64,000 bases of DNA. Source: Mangifera indica. Lineage: Eukaryota; Streptophyta; Magnoliopsida; Sapindales; Anacardiaceae. Position 1 is the stretch's first letter, and each line of letters starts with the position of its first letter. A program made the translations under genes and the position numbers. Shown piece by piece: positions 24,111 through 36,762 of this stretch. The DNA lies in contig NC_058144.1 of the NCBI RefSeq assembly GCF_011075055.1, positions 14,127,807 to 14,191,806 on the forward strand. The letters run 5' to 3'. The notes under the pieces are model-generated. The model did not search any database and was not told the origin of the DNA. It saw nothing but the letters and a program-made list of their open reading frames with translations.

Positions 24111-25710
24111 ATACAATTGGTCAATAAATATACAGTCTCTCGATCTCCAATACCCACCAAATTTGATTTGCCTCAAAAACATTATATGTTGATCTAAAGC
24201 TTTCATGCCCTTTTAGAAATGGAGAACTCATTGACAATGTCTCCCAAAATGCGCTGAAAATTTCTGTCAAGTCAACTAATAATTTAGATAAAGAGATTAT
24301 AACGTTAAATGACCAACTGGGTTCCAATCTTTCTAAGAAGAATCCACAAACTTTTCTATAGATCAATGGTACAATCTTTTTATCACACCATGTCATGAAC
24401 TAGCATTTATTGAGTTGATTATGCATACAATTTCATCCATCCACTTTCTACTATTGCTTTTATACTTCAATCAAGTCATGATGTAGTCAAAGAGTTGATT
24501 TTCAAATTGATTAATAGTATCAACATGATATAATTAAAAATTTAAAACAAGGTTTAGCTATGTTGATATCAACATAATATCATATTGAACATCAATACGA
24601 TGATAAACTTGTTTGACTTGATAATTGAATTATAATCTGACACAATTTATTCGGTTCAATATTTGATCAATATACTCTGATGGTAAAACATGTTTTAGTC
24701 AATATGAACCAGAATGAATTTTTTATCAATTTTTGATTAGATTAGCCAATCGGATATGGGTTTTAGAATATTGTTTTGTACCATGATAATTAGTTTATGT
24801 GAAAAATTTATATAGAAATTTTGTAAATAAAGTATCACAGTATTCTTATCAAATAAAAATATATTGATAAATATTGTAGAAAAGGATCCAACCCAAATAA
24901 AATGTATAGCTAAAAGCAACTTTATAATTCAACAAAGCTAAATGATTTTAGAAGAAAAATTTTCCCGTTTTGTGAAAAATAATTAAGGCAGGCACCCTTC
25001 CCTTGTAGCCATCTTTACATATTTTGTTCTGTAACAGTTGATGATTTTAGAAGATAAATATTTGGCGTCTTGAATCTCTTTAATCCATCAAGCATATACA
25101 GGAATAGGATAATACTATCTGCCTAAGCAGTAGTTTCAAAATTGTACTCATGCAATATAACAGTAACTATATATATATATATATACATACAAATCAAGTT
25201 TATTGCCAAATCTCCACAATTCAGTAACTCAAAATATCCAATATAAGTCAGGCAAGCTAGCCTAATCTTCACATTTGATTATAGGGGGAGAAGTGGGAAG
25301 GCCCCAAAACGAAAACTTGGGAATGAGTTGTCCCTGTCGTAGTAGTAGAGAGTCCAGCATGCCTGTAGCCAATTGACCACCAAATTGTGCGATTGTGGTT
25401 GCGATTTCTCAATTATTGTTTGTTTGGCAAGCAATGTAAAGCGTATGGTTGCACCATTCATTTAAGTTGAAGCACTGAGTAGTAACAAGTGAATGCTCGC
25501 ACGAATTCTTGAATTCTTAAATTATTATAAAGTCATGCAGGGTTAATTAATTAGAAACGTACTAGCCAAGCTAATACAAATATACTACCCTTTTCATTTT
25601 CAGTTTTAATTGTACTACTAATACGTTACATACATTGATACGATACGAGGAGAAGCCGTCAGATTTTAGCCAAGGAACAAAACAAGACGATATTATTAAT
25701 TAAGGCATAG
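24111..25710. repeat. Local duplication, segment A
   Basis: Several blocks recur in the same order and orientation in 27190-28250: AAAGTCAACTAATAATTTAG (24268), ATGTCATGAAC...CATTTATTGAGTTGAT (24391), a block with TGATTTTAGAAGA...CCGTTTTGTGA (24940), CCCTTCCCTTGTAG (25000), and TACTACCCTTTTCATTTTCAG...ACGAGGAGA...AACAAAACAAGACGA (25583-25690). The spacing differs by insertions and deletions. No coding content was recognised, so the function of the duplicated sequence is unknown. Confidence 0.6.
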
Positions 25711-26083
25711 CAAAGTATGAAAAATAAAATAATAAAATAAAAATTATTGTACATTTTAAGTTGTGATATAATTGGGAGAAAAATAAGTGTGATCGGGACT
25801 ACACATCTGCATCGTTTTTGACTTTTAAGGACATGTATGTTTCAATGGCTTGAAACCCATTCTCAACGGCTTACCAAAAGTATGCAAATGCTCTGTTGTT
25901 CTGGTCAGAGATCAAAGCTTCCACATGGTGTCTTTTTGTTGCTTCTCTCTTGGGTTCCTTGATGATGTAGATATTTTTTGTTTATTTTCGCCCATTGCTC
26001 TGCTAACAAGTCTGATAACAAGTCAAGCTCATTGTTGACTCTAAGCCAAAATTTAGTTGGCAAAGTATCTTATCTTTAACCTT

Positions 26084-26590
26084 GAGGTTGAGGATGCCTT
26101 TAGTTTGGAGAATATTTTGTTGCTAAATATTAAAAATTATTATAAAGATAGAATATTTTAAAATTTATTAAATATAAATTATTATTATATATGGTAAAAA
26201 TAAGTTATATAATAAATAATTATTGTCTTTGGTTAAAGATAATAAAATAATACTAACATATAATTTTATTTAAATATCTTTGGATATAATTATTTTAAAA
26301 TATATTTTATATTACTTATTATATTAATTAAAAGTGAGGGTATTTTAGTCCAAAAAAATTAATAACTAAAAATAAAATTATAATAAAATCAAAATTATCT
26401 TGGTAGTCTTTTAATATCTAAGTTGAGGTGATAATCAGATTATTAATTATATTATCTGTCACATCATCGTTGGTAATAGAAGATTACCGTAATATTTTAT
26501 TACTGATAAACTAAACAAGATAATGCAAATAATAAAATATAGAGTACTAAAGTAATTTTTCTTCACCATAAACCAAACGACCCTAGGAGT
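26084..26590. repeat. Possible hAT-like MITE
   Basis: An AT-rich ~500-bp stretch has imperfect inverted ends: left around GCCTTTAGTTTGGAG, right on the other strand GGGTCGTTTGGTTTATGG. The interior has no open frame. No target duplication was confirmed. Confidence 0.35.
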
Positions 26591-26639
26591 TTAAACAAAA
26601 CCTTAAAAAAAAAACGCTCTTATATCATATATTATAAAA

Positions 26640-26805
26640 AGGCAATACTTTAGATACACAAATATGTATACACTTATATGTATCATTATTGAATTGAGAG
26701 TTATTTTATCGTTAATTTAAAATCATCAAATCACGTGATGACACTTATAAGTGAGTACTTATTTGTATATCTAAAATAAGTACATATAAATTTACTGATT
26801 ATAAA
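26640..26805. repeat. Short AT-rich MITE, full copy
   Basis: The ends are inverted: left ACTTTAGATACACAAATATGTA, right (reverse) TGTACTTATTTTAGATATAC. The core has GTTATTTTATCGTTAATTTA and AAATCACGTGATGA. This is the best-bounded copy of the family in the window. Confidence 0.5.
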
Positions 26806-27189
26806 AACACATATATTATTTTAAACTTACATAACCATTGCTCTTATTGCTATAAATTCAAAACAATACGAAAATAAAAGCTTTGTAGACAAAAATAAAT
26901 TGACTAAACACTATGATTTCTTATCAAATCCAATAACTACATACATAAAGTTATAAAATACTGTAATTGAATTGACGTGGTTTTAGACAAACTTGATTAT
27001 GTAATTTGATAAAGAAATTGATTTGATGTAACAATCTTTTCGATCAATTACTTATTTGTGAACTAGTCTTTATACCCAATAATACACAAAATCAAAACAT
27101 AATTAGTGGGAATGGATGCATAAATCATTTTTATATATTTTGAGAAAAAGAACTAACTCTGTTATAATAAGTTTATTTGGCTCTTTCAT

Positions 27190-28250
27190 TAAAAATCTAA
27201 TAGAATACACTATAAAGTCAACTAATAATTTAGATGAGAGAAATACTATATGTATTTAGGGTGTTTCAAAGTTTATCTTGTTTAACTAATTGAGATATAG
27301 TTTTTTTTTTTTTTTGTTATAAAAAATATTATATATATTTGTTTTAAGTATATAAATAAATATATATTTATATATATTATTATTTGATTGATATTATTTT
27401 TTTATTAATTTAAAATTATTTAATTATTTAATTATATAATAATATATATCAGATATATATTTATTTTTTATTTAAAATAAATACAAATAATTATATTGTT
27501 GAGATAAAAAGACAGTACAATAGTTAATGAATGAGCAATGGATTTCCAATCTTTAGAGGACAATTCCACGACGCCTCTACATTGTTGTATCAATCAAGAA
27601 GCTTCCATTTATCATTGATGAGACTTTATATATACACAAACTTTTTTTTTTTTTCAATTGGAAATTGACGTGGTACAACTTTTTTATTGATATGTCATGA
27701 ACAAACATTTATTGAGTTGATCATCCACACAAATTCCAACATTTACTTTGTACCATTATTTTTAGACTTATCAGACTTTGACGTGGCTAAAGAGACGATT
27801 TATATATATAAGTCAATGGTATCATCAATAATAGCACATGATAAAAATTTTAAAATGGTAAAAATGATCCAATCCAACCTAAATAAAAAAAAAAAAAAAT
27901 GTTTATGTAAAACCATCTTTATAATTCCATAAATTAAAGTGATTTTAGAAGATAAATATTTCCGTTTTGTGACCCTTCCCTTGTAGTCATCTCAATCAAC
28001 CAGCCAACCAATGGTTCATTATTCATATAATATTTTCATATTTGGTTCAAAAACAATTGACGATTATGTTACCTTACAATGTCATACTGTGTTAATTATG
28101 CTATAAATATATATATATATATATACTACCCTTTTCATTTTCAGCTTTAATTGAACTACTAATACTTGCTACATTCAATAATACGAGGAGATGCCATAGC
28201 ATTTTGGCCAAGGAACAAAACAAGACGACGCAAATTCATGAAATACCATC
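27190..28250. repeat. Local duplication, segment B
   Basis: This is the second copy of the blocks described for 24111-25710: ATGTCATGAACAAACATTTA (27694), TGATTTTAGAAGATAAATAT (27941), CCCTTCCCTTGTAGTCATCT (27973), and TACTACCCTTTTCATTTTCA (28123) with ACGAGGAGATGCC and AACAAAACAAGACGA (about 28182-28230). Same-strand order indicates a tandem or near-tandem duplication since broken by insertions. Confidence 0.6.
27240..27490. repeat. Short AT-rich MITE, expanded copy
   Basis: It contains ATGTATTTAGGGTG at the left, a family core around 27380-27440 (TTATTAATTTAAAATTATTT), and an inverted TATTTGTATTTATTTTAAAT-like right end. Simple AT expansion blurs its boundaries. Confidence 0.35.
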
Positions 28251-28876
28251 GGTTACAAAAGTATGGTTTAAAAAGAAAAAAAGAAAAGGAGCTAGCACTT
28301 TAGACATAGAGAGCAATAATAAGGAGGAGAATAGATGAAGATAAAATAGACAGCTCAAACCAAAAGACAATCTAAATGGTTAGCATCTTTATAATGATTT
28401 ACACCAACAAATCATGTATACAATACATTGTATTGGCCTCCCAAAAGTCATTTATTCAAAATGGAACTTCAACACGAGGGAGAAAGGAACGTGGAAAATG
28501 TTAGATTTCTTTTGTTTAGTGGGATAGATTGTGTATCTTCCTCCACTATAGTGCTCAATCTTGCTTTGCAGCCATGACCAAAGAGACGAATGTATATGAT
28601 ACTGAAAATGCCTGTATTTTACTAGATATTTCCTGCCCTTTTGCAGGAACTAATTGGGTTGTTGGCTTGTTGCTTCTTTTATAGCCATAACAACTACATG
28701 TCTTGGTTCTTCCCCCTTGCACACACAAAGGCAAAAACATGATGGTGAACCATCCCCACACAAAACACTAAATGTTAAAATAAAAATGGAAAATTCTAGC
28801 AGCCTAAACCTAAATGATGACATGAATTATTTACAACAAGTAATGAAAGTGACGCATTGTTTCTTTATTTAGTATA
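28251..28876. other. Intergenic region
   Basis: No gene is confidently assigned. A - strand frame (28555-28761, 68 codons) begins with a hydrophobic stretch and contains CSCYG, but it lacks a recognisable family or splice context and is left unannotated. Confidence 0.4.
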
Positions 28877-29616
28877 GGCCAAAGGACTATTTCCCACCCA
28901 AGGTTTAATAAAAGGACAAATTCCTACCCATTAAATTTTAAAAACCCAAATACCCACTTATCTATTAAAATCATTGTTAAAGTTAACGGTAAAATTATCA
29001 TTTACCTAAAAATATTAAAAATTATCACATTTGCCCCCCCCCCCCCCCCAAGGTGTATAAAACAAACATTTTCTCCACCCAAGGTTTGAAGAATTGCCAT
29101 TTTCACCCTAGGGTTTCATTCCTTCTTCGGTGACATTCTCCGACCAACCTTTCATCTATCGAAGCTCCCTCTAACCTCCATGACGAAGACACGATCACGA
29201 AGGTGACAATTGGAAGTGGCATCGTCAAAGATTCATCGCACGATGGATTGTCGCTCTTCGTGTAAATCCATCCCACGATGGATCTCGGCCACTTATGTCA
29301 TGCTTCTCATTGGAGATGTTTTTGGACGATGCCAAGATCCGTCGAAGTGGAAGCAACGCGGCCAAAGATGGTGAACTCTACTATCTCCGATGACAGTTTT
29401 AAACCTTAAGGGGAAAAAGTGATTTTTCAAACCTTCAAAGGAGGAAATTTCAAATTTATAAACCTAGGGGGAAATAAATTATTTTTGGTATTTTAATTTT
29501 TTAACTAAATGACAATTTTACTCTTATTCATAATAGTGAATTTTAATAGATGAATAAGTGTTTGAGTTTTTAAAAGTTAATAGTGAGAATCTCGGGTGGG
29601 AAATTGTCCTTTGGCC
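28877..29616. mobile_element. Mutator-like non-autonomous element
   Basis: It starts GGCCAAAGGACTATTTCCCA and ends, reversed, GGCCAAAGGACAATTTCCCA, an almost perfect terminal inverted repeat. Flanking nonamers TTTAGTATA (28868-28876) and CTTAGCATA (29617-29625) match at seven of nine positions, consistent with an aged 9-bp target duplication. Inside there is a run of 16 C (29034-29049) and CT/GA blocks, but no transposase frame. Confidence 0.75.
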
Positions 29617-30303
29617 CTTAGCATAAACTAATAGTACTAATGGAGCACTGCAAATTTTTCTTCAACAACTGGATAGTTCTTTACAGTCTGAAATATAAAG
29701 GAAAAAAGGGACACAAAAGGGTGTTTTTTTCCTAGTTTATTATTTGCAAATTGGTTTGTGCATGAACACTACGTTAAATATAGCAAATCCAATATCTAAA
29801 TTAATATAAATATAAATTATTCCATTAATTAATCAAATTAACATAATTCTTGACGGAGATGGGTCAAGATACCCTTTATGTGTCAGATCCTTGTATTTTT
29901 TTATATGGCAAGTTGATCATTAATTTTATAAATTGAATAATCTATTAGACTATGAGAACTTCTAGTTTATGTAATATAATTAATCATGTAAAAAAAATAT
30001 TTAAGCTAATTCTTCTGCGCTTTAATTTGTTTATCCATTATTACTTATAATTATTCGTTCATGAATATAAGAGACATATGTATCCACAAAAGGTCAAATT
30101 AAAAATTTAATTGTCTCCCTCGTGATTAATTTTGATTAGTTGTCTAATTTTGTCTCATGTTAATTGGAGCCTCCCCTCCGTGATATTGTCACTTAACACG
30201 ATGATTCATCTCTTTATCACATAATATTCCTTATTGTCGAAATTAGCACCATCTAAAGGCTAGGAGTATTGCATATCAATTATAGTAAATGAGGTAACGA
30301 TAA

Positions 30304-31247
30304 TAGCAAATTGTTTGTTCAAGTCTAAAGAGATTATAAAAATCATGTTTATAAAAATCGAAAGTGATCTTTGTTTACCTTTAAAAACTCAAATATTTAT
30401 TTATTCATTAATTTTGGTTATTATAATCAGGATAAAATCATTATTTAAAGATTTTTATAAAAACAAAAAAAAGTTATTTTTTTTTCCCCTTAGTTTTAAA
30501 AATTAATTATTTCCCTCTAACTCAAATTTTGAAATATTACATTTACACTCTAAAAACTTTATTTCATCTTTCTAATCATCACTCTTCTCGGTGTTTCTCT
30601 CTGATGATATCTTCCCTCCTTTTATGGTGGTTTTTAGTACGAAAACCACTAAAATCTTATCAAAATGGTCAAATTTTTTTGTATAGATTTGTGCGATGAT
30701 CTATGTGTCGATAATGCACAGATCCACCAAACGATGCCCATGTCTATGTGACATCATCCGACAAATCTGTGTGACGTCCTCTCTAACCTCCTTCTTCACC
30801 TAAACTAATAGAAAAAGATGGTGCGATGAAGAGATGATCGTTTCATCACACCGGTGTTTATCGTCCGCTTAGGTAAAGGAGAATGTTGGAGAGGACATTG
30901 AAAGAATACCGGAAAGTGAAGTTCAAGAGTGAAGGTGAAAATACTGTTTTTAAAAGTTTTGAGGGGTAGTTGTAATTTGAAAAATATAAAAACCTTCGGT
31001 TTAGGGAAAAATGTTATTTTTTAAAGTTTGAAAACTTTAAAGTATGCGTGAAATTGTTAGTTTTTAAAACCTAAAAAGAAAATATAATAAATTTTATATA
31101 TTTTTAATATTAACAGTAAAATGATGATTTTACTTTTATTTTTAACAAAAAAATTTAACAACAGTTTGATTTGTTTGAGTTTTTCAACTATCTTAAATAT
31201 GATTTTAAGATTAAGTTAAAATTTAGGTGGAAAATAATCCTTTGCCC
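30304..31247. mobile_element. Mutator-like non-autonomous element, decayed copy
   Basis: The right end, reversed, reads GGGCAAAGGATTATTTTCCA, of the same terminal family. The interior repeats the layout of the copy at 4805-5625: a GTGGTTTT...AAAACCAC block, then Ca-TC-rich and GA-rich stretches with TTCATCTTTCTA-like sequence. The left end is eroded and its position is a guess. Confidence 0.45.
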
Positions 31248-31453
31248 TAAAAGGCATATGTGAGTTTCCAGGATTTTGTCACCTTTTCATAGGGTCAGCA
31301 AAAAAAAAAAAAAAGTCACACGGTGTGCAGGATTTGCGAATTAAAAATAAAATTTTGTTCATGAATTCATTTTATCAATATATTTATCATAATTTATTAT
31401 TGAATAATATGATTATCTATTTTTTTATTTTGTTTAATCATAAGTTATAATAT

Positions 31454-31455
<2 letters not shown>

Positions 31456-31511
<56 letters not shown>
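31456..31511. repeat. (AT)n microsatellite
   Basis: An uninterrupted run of 28 AT units lies about 350 bp upstream of the sulfate transporter TATA box. Length is expected to be variable among individuals and error-prone in assemblies. Confidence 0.95.
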
Positions 31512-31514
<3 letters not shown>

Positions 31515-31862
31515 AAGTTAGGTTTGATAAGAAAAACAAGAGACTATTCTACTAATTTGATCATCACTTTATATTAAATATTAAAATATTAATAAAATAA
31601 TTTTAATTTTATTGCATATATTACTATATTTTTATTATTACTCATGGGGCAAGATAATTACCTGTTGATACATTAGTCAGCAAATGAAGCACACCATATA
31701 TATTACTTGCAAATTAAATTTGTCATAAAATCATTTTGGAAATATATTTAATATTTAAGTTCTCTCTGTTGTTACATTAAATAAATTTGATGCAGGTCCC
31801 TTGACGCACTGAAAATAAAATAAAAATAAAATAAAATAGATGCCTTGACCCAACCCGCCTCC

Positions 31863-31870
31863 TATAAATA
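31863..31870 (+). promoter_or_regulatory. TATA box of the SULTR3;1-like gene
   Basis: TATAAATA lies 155 bp upstream of the chosen ATG (32025). This leaves room for a transcription start around 31893-31900 and a leader of about 125 bases containing CT-rich sequence (CTCTTTCTTCATCTCTCTTT), which is typical of plant leaders. Confidence 0.7.
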
Positions 31871-32024
31871 AAGCCATTGTCCACCCTACTCCTTCGCTCA
31901 CACCACCGGCTTAACTCTTTCTTCATCTCTCTTTATCTCCAAATTGAACTCAGCCATTCCTCTAACACAGTACTACTGCTGGTCTCCATATATTGCAGTA
32001 ATATTATCTTCTAAACTTTGTGCC

Positions 32025-35000
32025 ATGGGTAACGCAGACTACGTTTACCCTTCTAAGGAAAATGCCCACCATGTCGCGGTTCCACCACCACAACCATTTT
32101 TCAAGTCGTTAAAGTATAATCTCAAGGAGACGTTCTTTCCTGACGATCCATTGCGGCAGTTCAAGAACCAGCCAACTTTTAAGAAATTCATTTTAGGCCT
32201 TCAGTATCTTCTGCCCATTTTTGAATGGGCTCCTCGTTACAGTTTTCAGTTCTTGAAAGCAGATGTAATCGCCGGGATCACTATTGCCAGTCTCGCAATC
32301 CCTCAAGGGATCAGTTACGCCAAACTGGCTAACTTGCCACCAATTCTTGGCCTGTGTACGTAAAAAGTTTTTAATATCACGATCTACTAGTTAAAAAATA
32401 TTTAAAGGGCTTAAAGTTTTTTTTTTTTTTTTTTTACTGCTGCAGATTCTAGCTTTATTCCGCCATTGGTGTATGCAATGTTGGGGAGTTCAAAAGATTT
32501 GGCCGTAGGGACGGTTGCTGTTGCCTCACTTCTCATATCATCGATGCTGGGTAAAGAAGTTAATGCTACTGAGAACCCGCAACTTTATCTTCACCTTGCT
32601 TTTACCGCAACGTTCTTTGCCGGAGTTTTTCAAGCTTCCTTAGGATTGTTAAGGTAATTAATTGATTGATGATAAGGTTAACCGAGGCCTAAACATACCT
32701 CATTTCAGTTAAACAAACTGTTAATTAGATTGCCACGAAAAAGATTAAGTGAAGCATTTTAATTTGTACTTGCTATATATGTCTCTGCTGATTTTCTTGT
32801 TTGTCTTGCCGGAACGGTGATGACATCATTCAACCCCAACGATAAGATTGTGTCTGGTGCATTGTTTTCAGATGGCACCGAGTAAAATAAATCACTAAAA
32901 TTGAGAAAAAAAAAAATGATGGAGTGTTGTTGAATAAAACTGCAGGCTAGGGTTCATAGTGGATTTCTTATCACATGCAACGATAGTAGGTTTCATGGGA
33001 GGAGCAGCAACAGTGGTGTGCCTGCAACAGCTGAAAGGGATCCTTGGGCTTCATCACTTCACCCATTCCACTGATATTATCTCTGTTATGCGTTCCATCT
33101 TCACCCAAACTAATAAGGTGGTCTATCTTTATCTTCTCTTAGAATATTATTTAATTTCATGTGATAGAATTTTTGTTTTCTTATTATTCACGGGTATTAT
33201 TCTGCAGAATGCAAAATAATTGTTCCTAGGTATTTTACTATTTCTTTTTTGTCGCTTTGGGTAAAATATATTTCTTAGAGAATTTTTTTCCGTGACAAAA
33301 TTGGATATTTTCAGACTCTGCAAAACTGTGCCTGTTTTGTTTTTTTGCATGCATTGGGTTATCATATCTGCAAGGTCTCTGATAATAATCTGAGCTAACT
33401 TTGAGATTTATGGCTATAATTACAGTGGAGATGGGAAAGTACCGTGTTGGGCTGTTGTTTCCTCTTCTTCCTCCTCACCACCAGATACTTTGTAAGTTCA
33501 TATATAATAAAATATTTTCCTGAACAATTGATTGTCACGGTTCTTTTCTTCAATCATTTTGATTTGATTATAATGTTAATTGTATGCAGAGCAAGAAGAA
33601 ACCCAAGTTCTTTTGGATATCAGCAATGGCGCCATTGACATCAGTCATTCTTGGAAGCATTCTCGTTTATCTTACCCATGCCGAGAGGCACGGCGTTGAA
33701 GTGGTAACATCTTGATCCTTACTGGCAACATTATGTCATCTAAACTTTGTTGATCGTTATACAATAGGGACCAAAATGATAATCGCAAGGACTAAAACGT
33801 TATCAAAACATTTTAAATGATTAAAACTAAATTATCGCCCAAAACCTTAGGGACTACATTGTTATTTTCTTCTCTTTAATCTTAACCCCTCCCTCACCCT
33901 CCTGCTTTTTAGAAATTAAAATGTTGTTTTGTCTCTATTGTAAAATACTAAAATTGACAATACCGATGGAAACACTCTCATCACCGTCCAATTGTAATTG
34001 TACTTGGATCACCGCTAGGTAAAAGCAGATTAGTCCGCATGGTCCAATCCAACAAAAGCAAGGGGCCCATCAAATCTACCGCTCTAGTTCTCATTAACTC
34101 GATTTTTATTTGGACAGCGTTGATTGATTTGATTTGTTTTTATGTGGATGATGAAGAGTTTTGATGTGGTGCATTGTGCTGTATTTTATTCAGATAGGAC
34201 AACTGAAGAAGGGGTTGAATCCACCGTCTGTGGCGGATCTGGTTTTAGAGTCGCCTCATCTCACTGCAGCTATCAAAACTGGCATCATCACTGGCGTCAT
34301 AGCTCTGGCTGTAAGCCTCCATCATATCTTGTTCTTCTTGTAGCGTGTGATATTTAAAATGAAAAACACGTGATAAAAATAAAAATACCCCATAAACTTA
34401 AACACTAACTCTTCGTTTGCATGAAGGTACACCTCGTGCTTACTAGATAACATTTATCATTGTGATAAATATTGTATTTAAATTATTGAATAATTAAATT
34501 ATCAAATTAGGATCAAAATGCTACGATTTATTGCAAAATACTAAGTATTCAACATTTATTATGATTTTCTTGGTTTTTATTTTGGGATTTGAATTTGTTG
34601 AATAACCTTATTTATTTTTGGGTTTATTTCCCACTATGTTCTCACAACTATAACTAATGGGCTAAATAATCAACAAGAATGAATTGGTTAATTATGATAT
34701 AAAATATTTTGATAGATTGAAAAATATATATAGAACAATTCATTTTGATAGAAGAATGGAATAATGCAACTTACAGGAAGGAATTGCCGTGGGGAGAAGC
34801 TTTGCAATGTTCAAGAATTATCACATTGATGGAAACAAAGAGATGATAGCTTTTGGTTTGATGAACATTGCCGGTTCTTGCACTTCTTGCTATCTCACAA
34901 CAGGACCATTTTCGCGGACAGCCGTAAATTTCAATGCAGGATGCAAAACAGGAATGTCCAACGTTGTTATGGCAGTGGCAGTGATGATCACATTGCTTTT

Positions 35001-35926
35001 TCTAACACCATTGTTCCATTACACGCCCCTTGTCGTTCTCTCTGCAATTATAATGGCTGCAATGCTTGGCCTCATCGACTATGAGGCTGCCATCCATCTC
35101 TGGAAAGTTGATAAATTTGATTTCCTCGTGTGCATGGGCGCATATATTGGTGTTGTGTTTGTTAACATTGAGGTTGGTTTAGTGGTTGCGGTGTCGTTTT
35201 CTTTGTTAAGGGTGCTTCTGTTTGTGGCGAGACCAAGGACAATTCTTCTTGGTAACATTCCAAATTCTGAGATATACAGAAACATTGAACAATACCCTAA
35301 TGCAAACTCCATCCCTGGAATTCTCATACTTGAGATTGATGCTCCCATTTACTTCGCCAATTCGAGCTACTTGAGAGAAAGGATTTCCAGATGGGTTGAT
35401 GAAGAAGAAGAGAGGTTGAGATCTTCTGGAGAGTTCACCCTACAATATGTAATTCTGAATATGGGAGGTAGATATTTTAATTGTTGCATGCTTTTTCCTG
35501 TTGAGATGGTTTGAAAAAAATTAATTATTTTAAATTAATGCCAAATATTCTGCATTAAAAATGTAAGTTTGCTTAACAGGTGTTGGTAACATTGACACTA
35601 GTGGGATAAGCATGTTGGCGGAGATTAAGAACGTTTTTGAAAGAAGGGCGCTCAAGGTATGAGCATTAATTTTTACATATATATATTCAGAATTAGAAAA
35701 TTAATATATATAAATGGAGATTAATTAATAAATTTTCTAGCTTGTATTGGCGAATCCTGGAGCTGAGGTGACGAAGAAGCTTGACAAGTCGAAATTCATG
35801 GAGAATATAGGGCAAGAATGGATATATTTGACAGTGGGAGAAGCAGTTGAGGCATGCAATTTTATGCTTCATACATACAAACCAGATCCCAAGAAAGAAG
35901 AATCAGAGCCATGGAATAATGTCTAA
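32025..35926 (+). CDS. SULTR3;1: Group 3 sulfate transporter, SULTR3;1-like
   Basis: Nine coding exons: 32025-32355, 32446-32653, 32946-33117, 33426-33491, 33590-33703, 34194-34310, 34777-35467, 35580-35656 and 35741-35926. All introns are GT-AG in matching phase. The product has 653 residues; Arabidopsis SULTR3;1 has about 658. The N-terminal cytosolic part leads into the SulP core with its signature at residues 80-111 (DVIAGITIASLAIPQGIS...), followed by some ten to twelve membrane segments. The C-terminal STAS domain spans about 510-635, with PIYFANSSY near 526 and NIDTSGISML at 570-579. The end, EPWNNV, matches SULTR3;1 as I recall it. SulP/SULTR proteins carry sulfate, usually with protons; SULTR3 members have been reported at the chloroplast envelope. 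The upstream in-frame ATG at 31944 is rejected because MGNADY begins the family-like N-terminus. No damage is seen. Confidence 0.95.
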
Positions 35927-36225
35927 ATTAAAGTTATAAATATTTATATATGTATTTGGGAAGATGATGCAAGAACTTCCATCCAGCAAAGTTTGAAGCA
36001 ATTATAATAACCAATTGTTGAAGATGATGAGACGCTACAATTGATGCTGAATTTAGTTGGAGGTGTTTTATGTGGCCTTCTAACTATTAATAAGTCTAAT
36101 TACTAGGTCAAAAGATCGACAAGAAATGAATTTGAAATAGTCTAAACTCAGCAATCCAGATAAAATATATTTGTTCATTAATGAAAATTAAAAAAAAAAA
36201 TTTCATGATTTATGTATCTTTAAAA

Positions 36226-36762
36226 GTGTATATAATTCGGTTCAAATCATAAAATTAAATCGAACCATTTAAAAATTATAATTTAATTTGGTTTGTAAAA
36301 TAGTTTAGTTTGAATTGATAAATTTTAAAAAAAGAGTTTTTACTTTTTAGTTTAAGTTAGGGTTTAGATAATTTTTAAACTAAAATAAATTGTAAATTGT
36401 ATTTTTTTAAAATAAATATGTATAATTATATTTGACATAATTTTTCAATAAATAATTAGATGTATAATTTGTTTTTTATATTTATTTTGTTATTTTCTTT
36501 ATATATATATATATATTTCATATTTATTTTACATATTTATATTATATTCTCGAAAACTATAATTCAATTAATTTTATTAAATAATATATATTTAGAAGTA
36601 AATGATTCTAATAGTTTCGAATTGTAATCCAAAAACTGAATTAAACCTTATTTTTTCATTTTGATTTGAAATCTAAAATGGTTTAGTTTGTAAAATTTTC
36701 AAACCGTTTTTTTAGTTTGGTTTAAAAAAACTCTCAAATCGTATCAAACCGCGCTGTACACA
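36226..36762. repeat. hAT-like MITE with GGTTTG-rich inverted ends
   Basis: The left end reads GTGTATATAATTCGGTTCAA and the right end, reversed, GTGTGTACAGCGCGGTTTGA. Both are followed by GGTT/AACC-rich sequence, so the two halves are roughly inverted around an AT-rich centre. No transposase frame. The target duplication is not clear. Confidence 0.5.

Noticed and set aside
28555..28761. Possible small cysteine-containing secreted peptide
   Set aside because: Only one short CSCYG motif and no canonical signal peptide cleavage pattern or family match; not enough evidence to annotate.
31944..32024. Upstream in-frame ATG extending the sulfate transporter by 27 residues
   Set aside because: The extension is unrelated to SULTR3 N-termini, whereas MGNADY at 32025 matches the family start.
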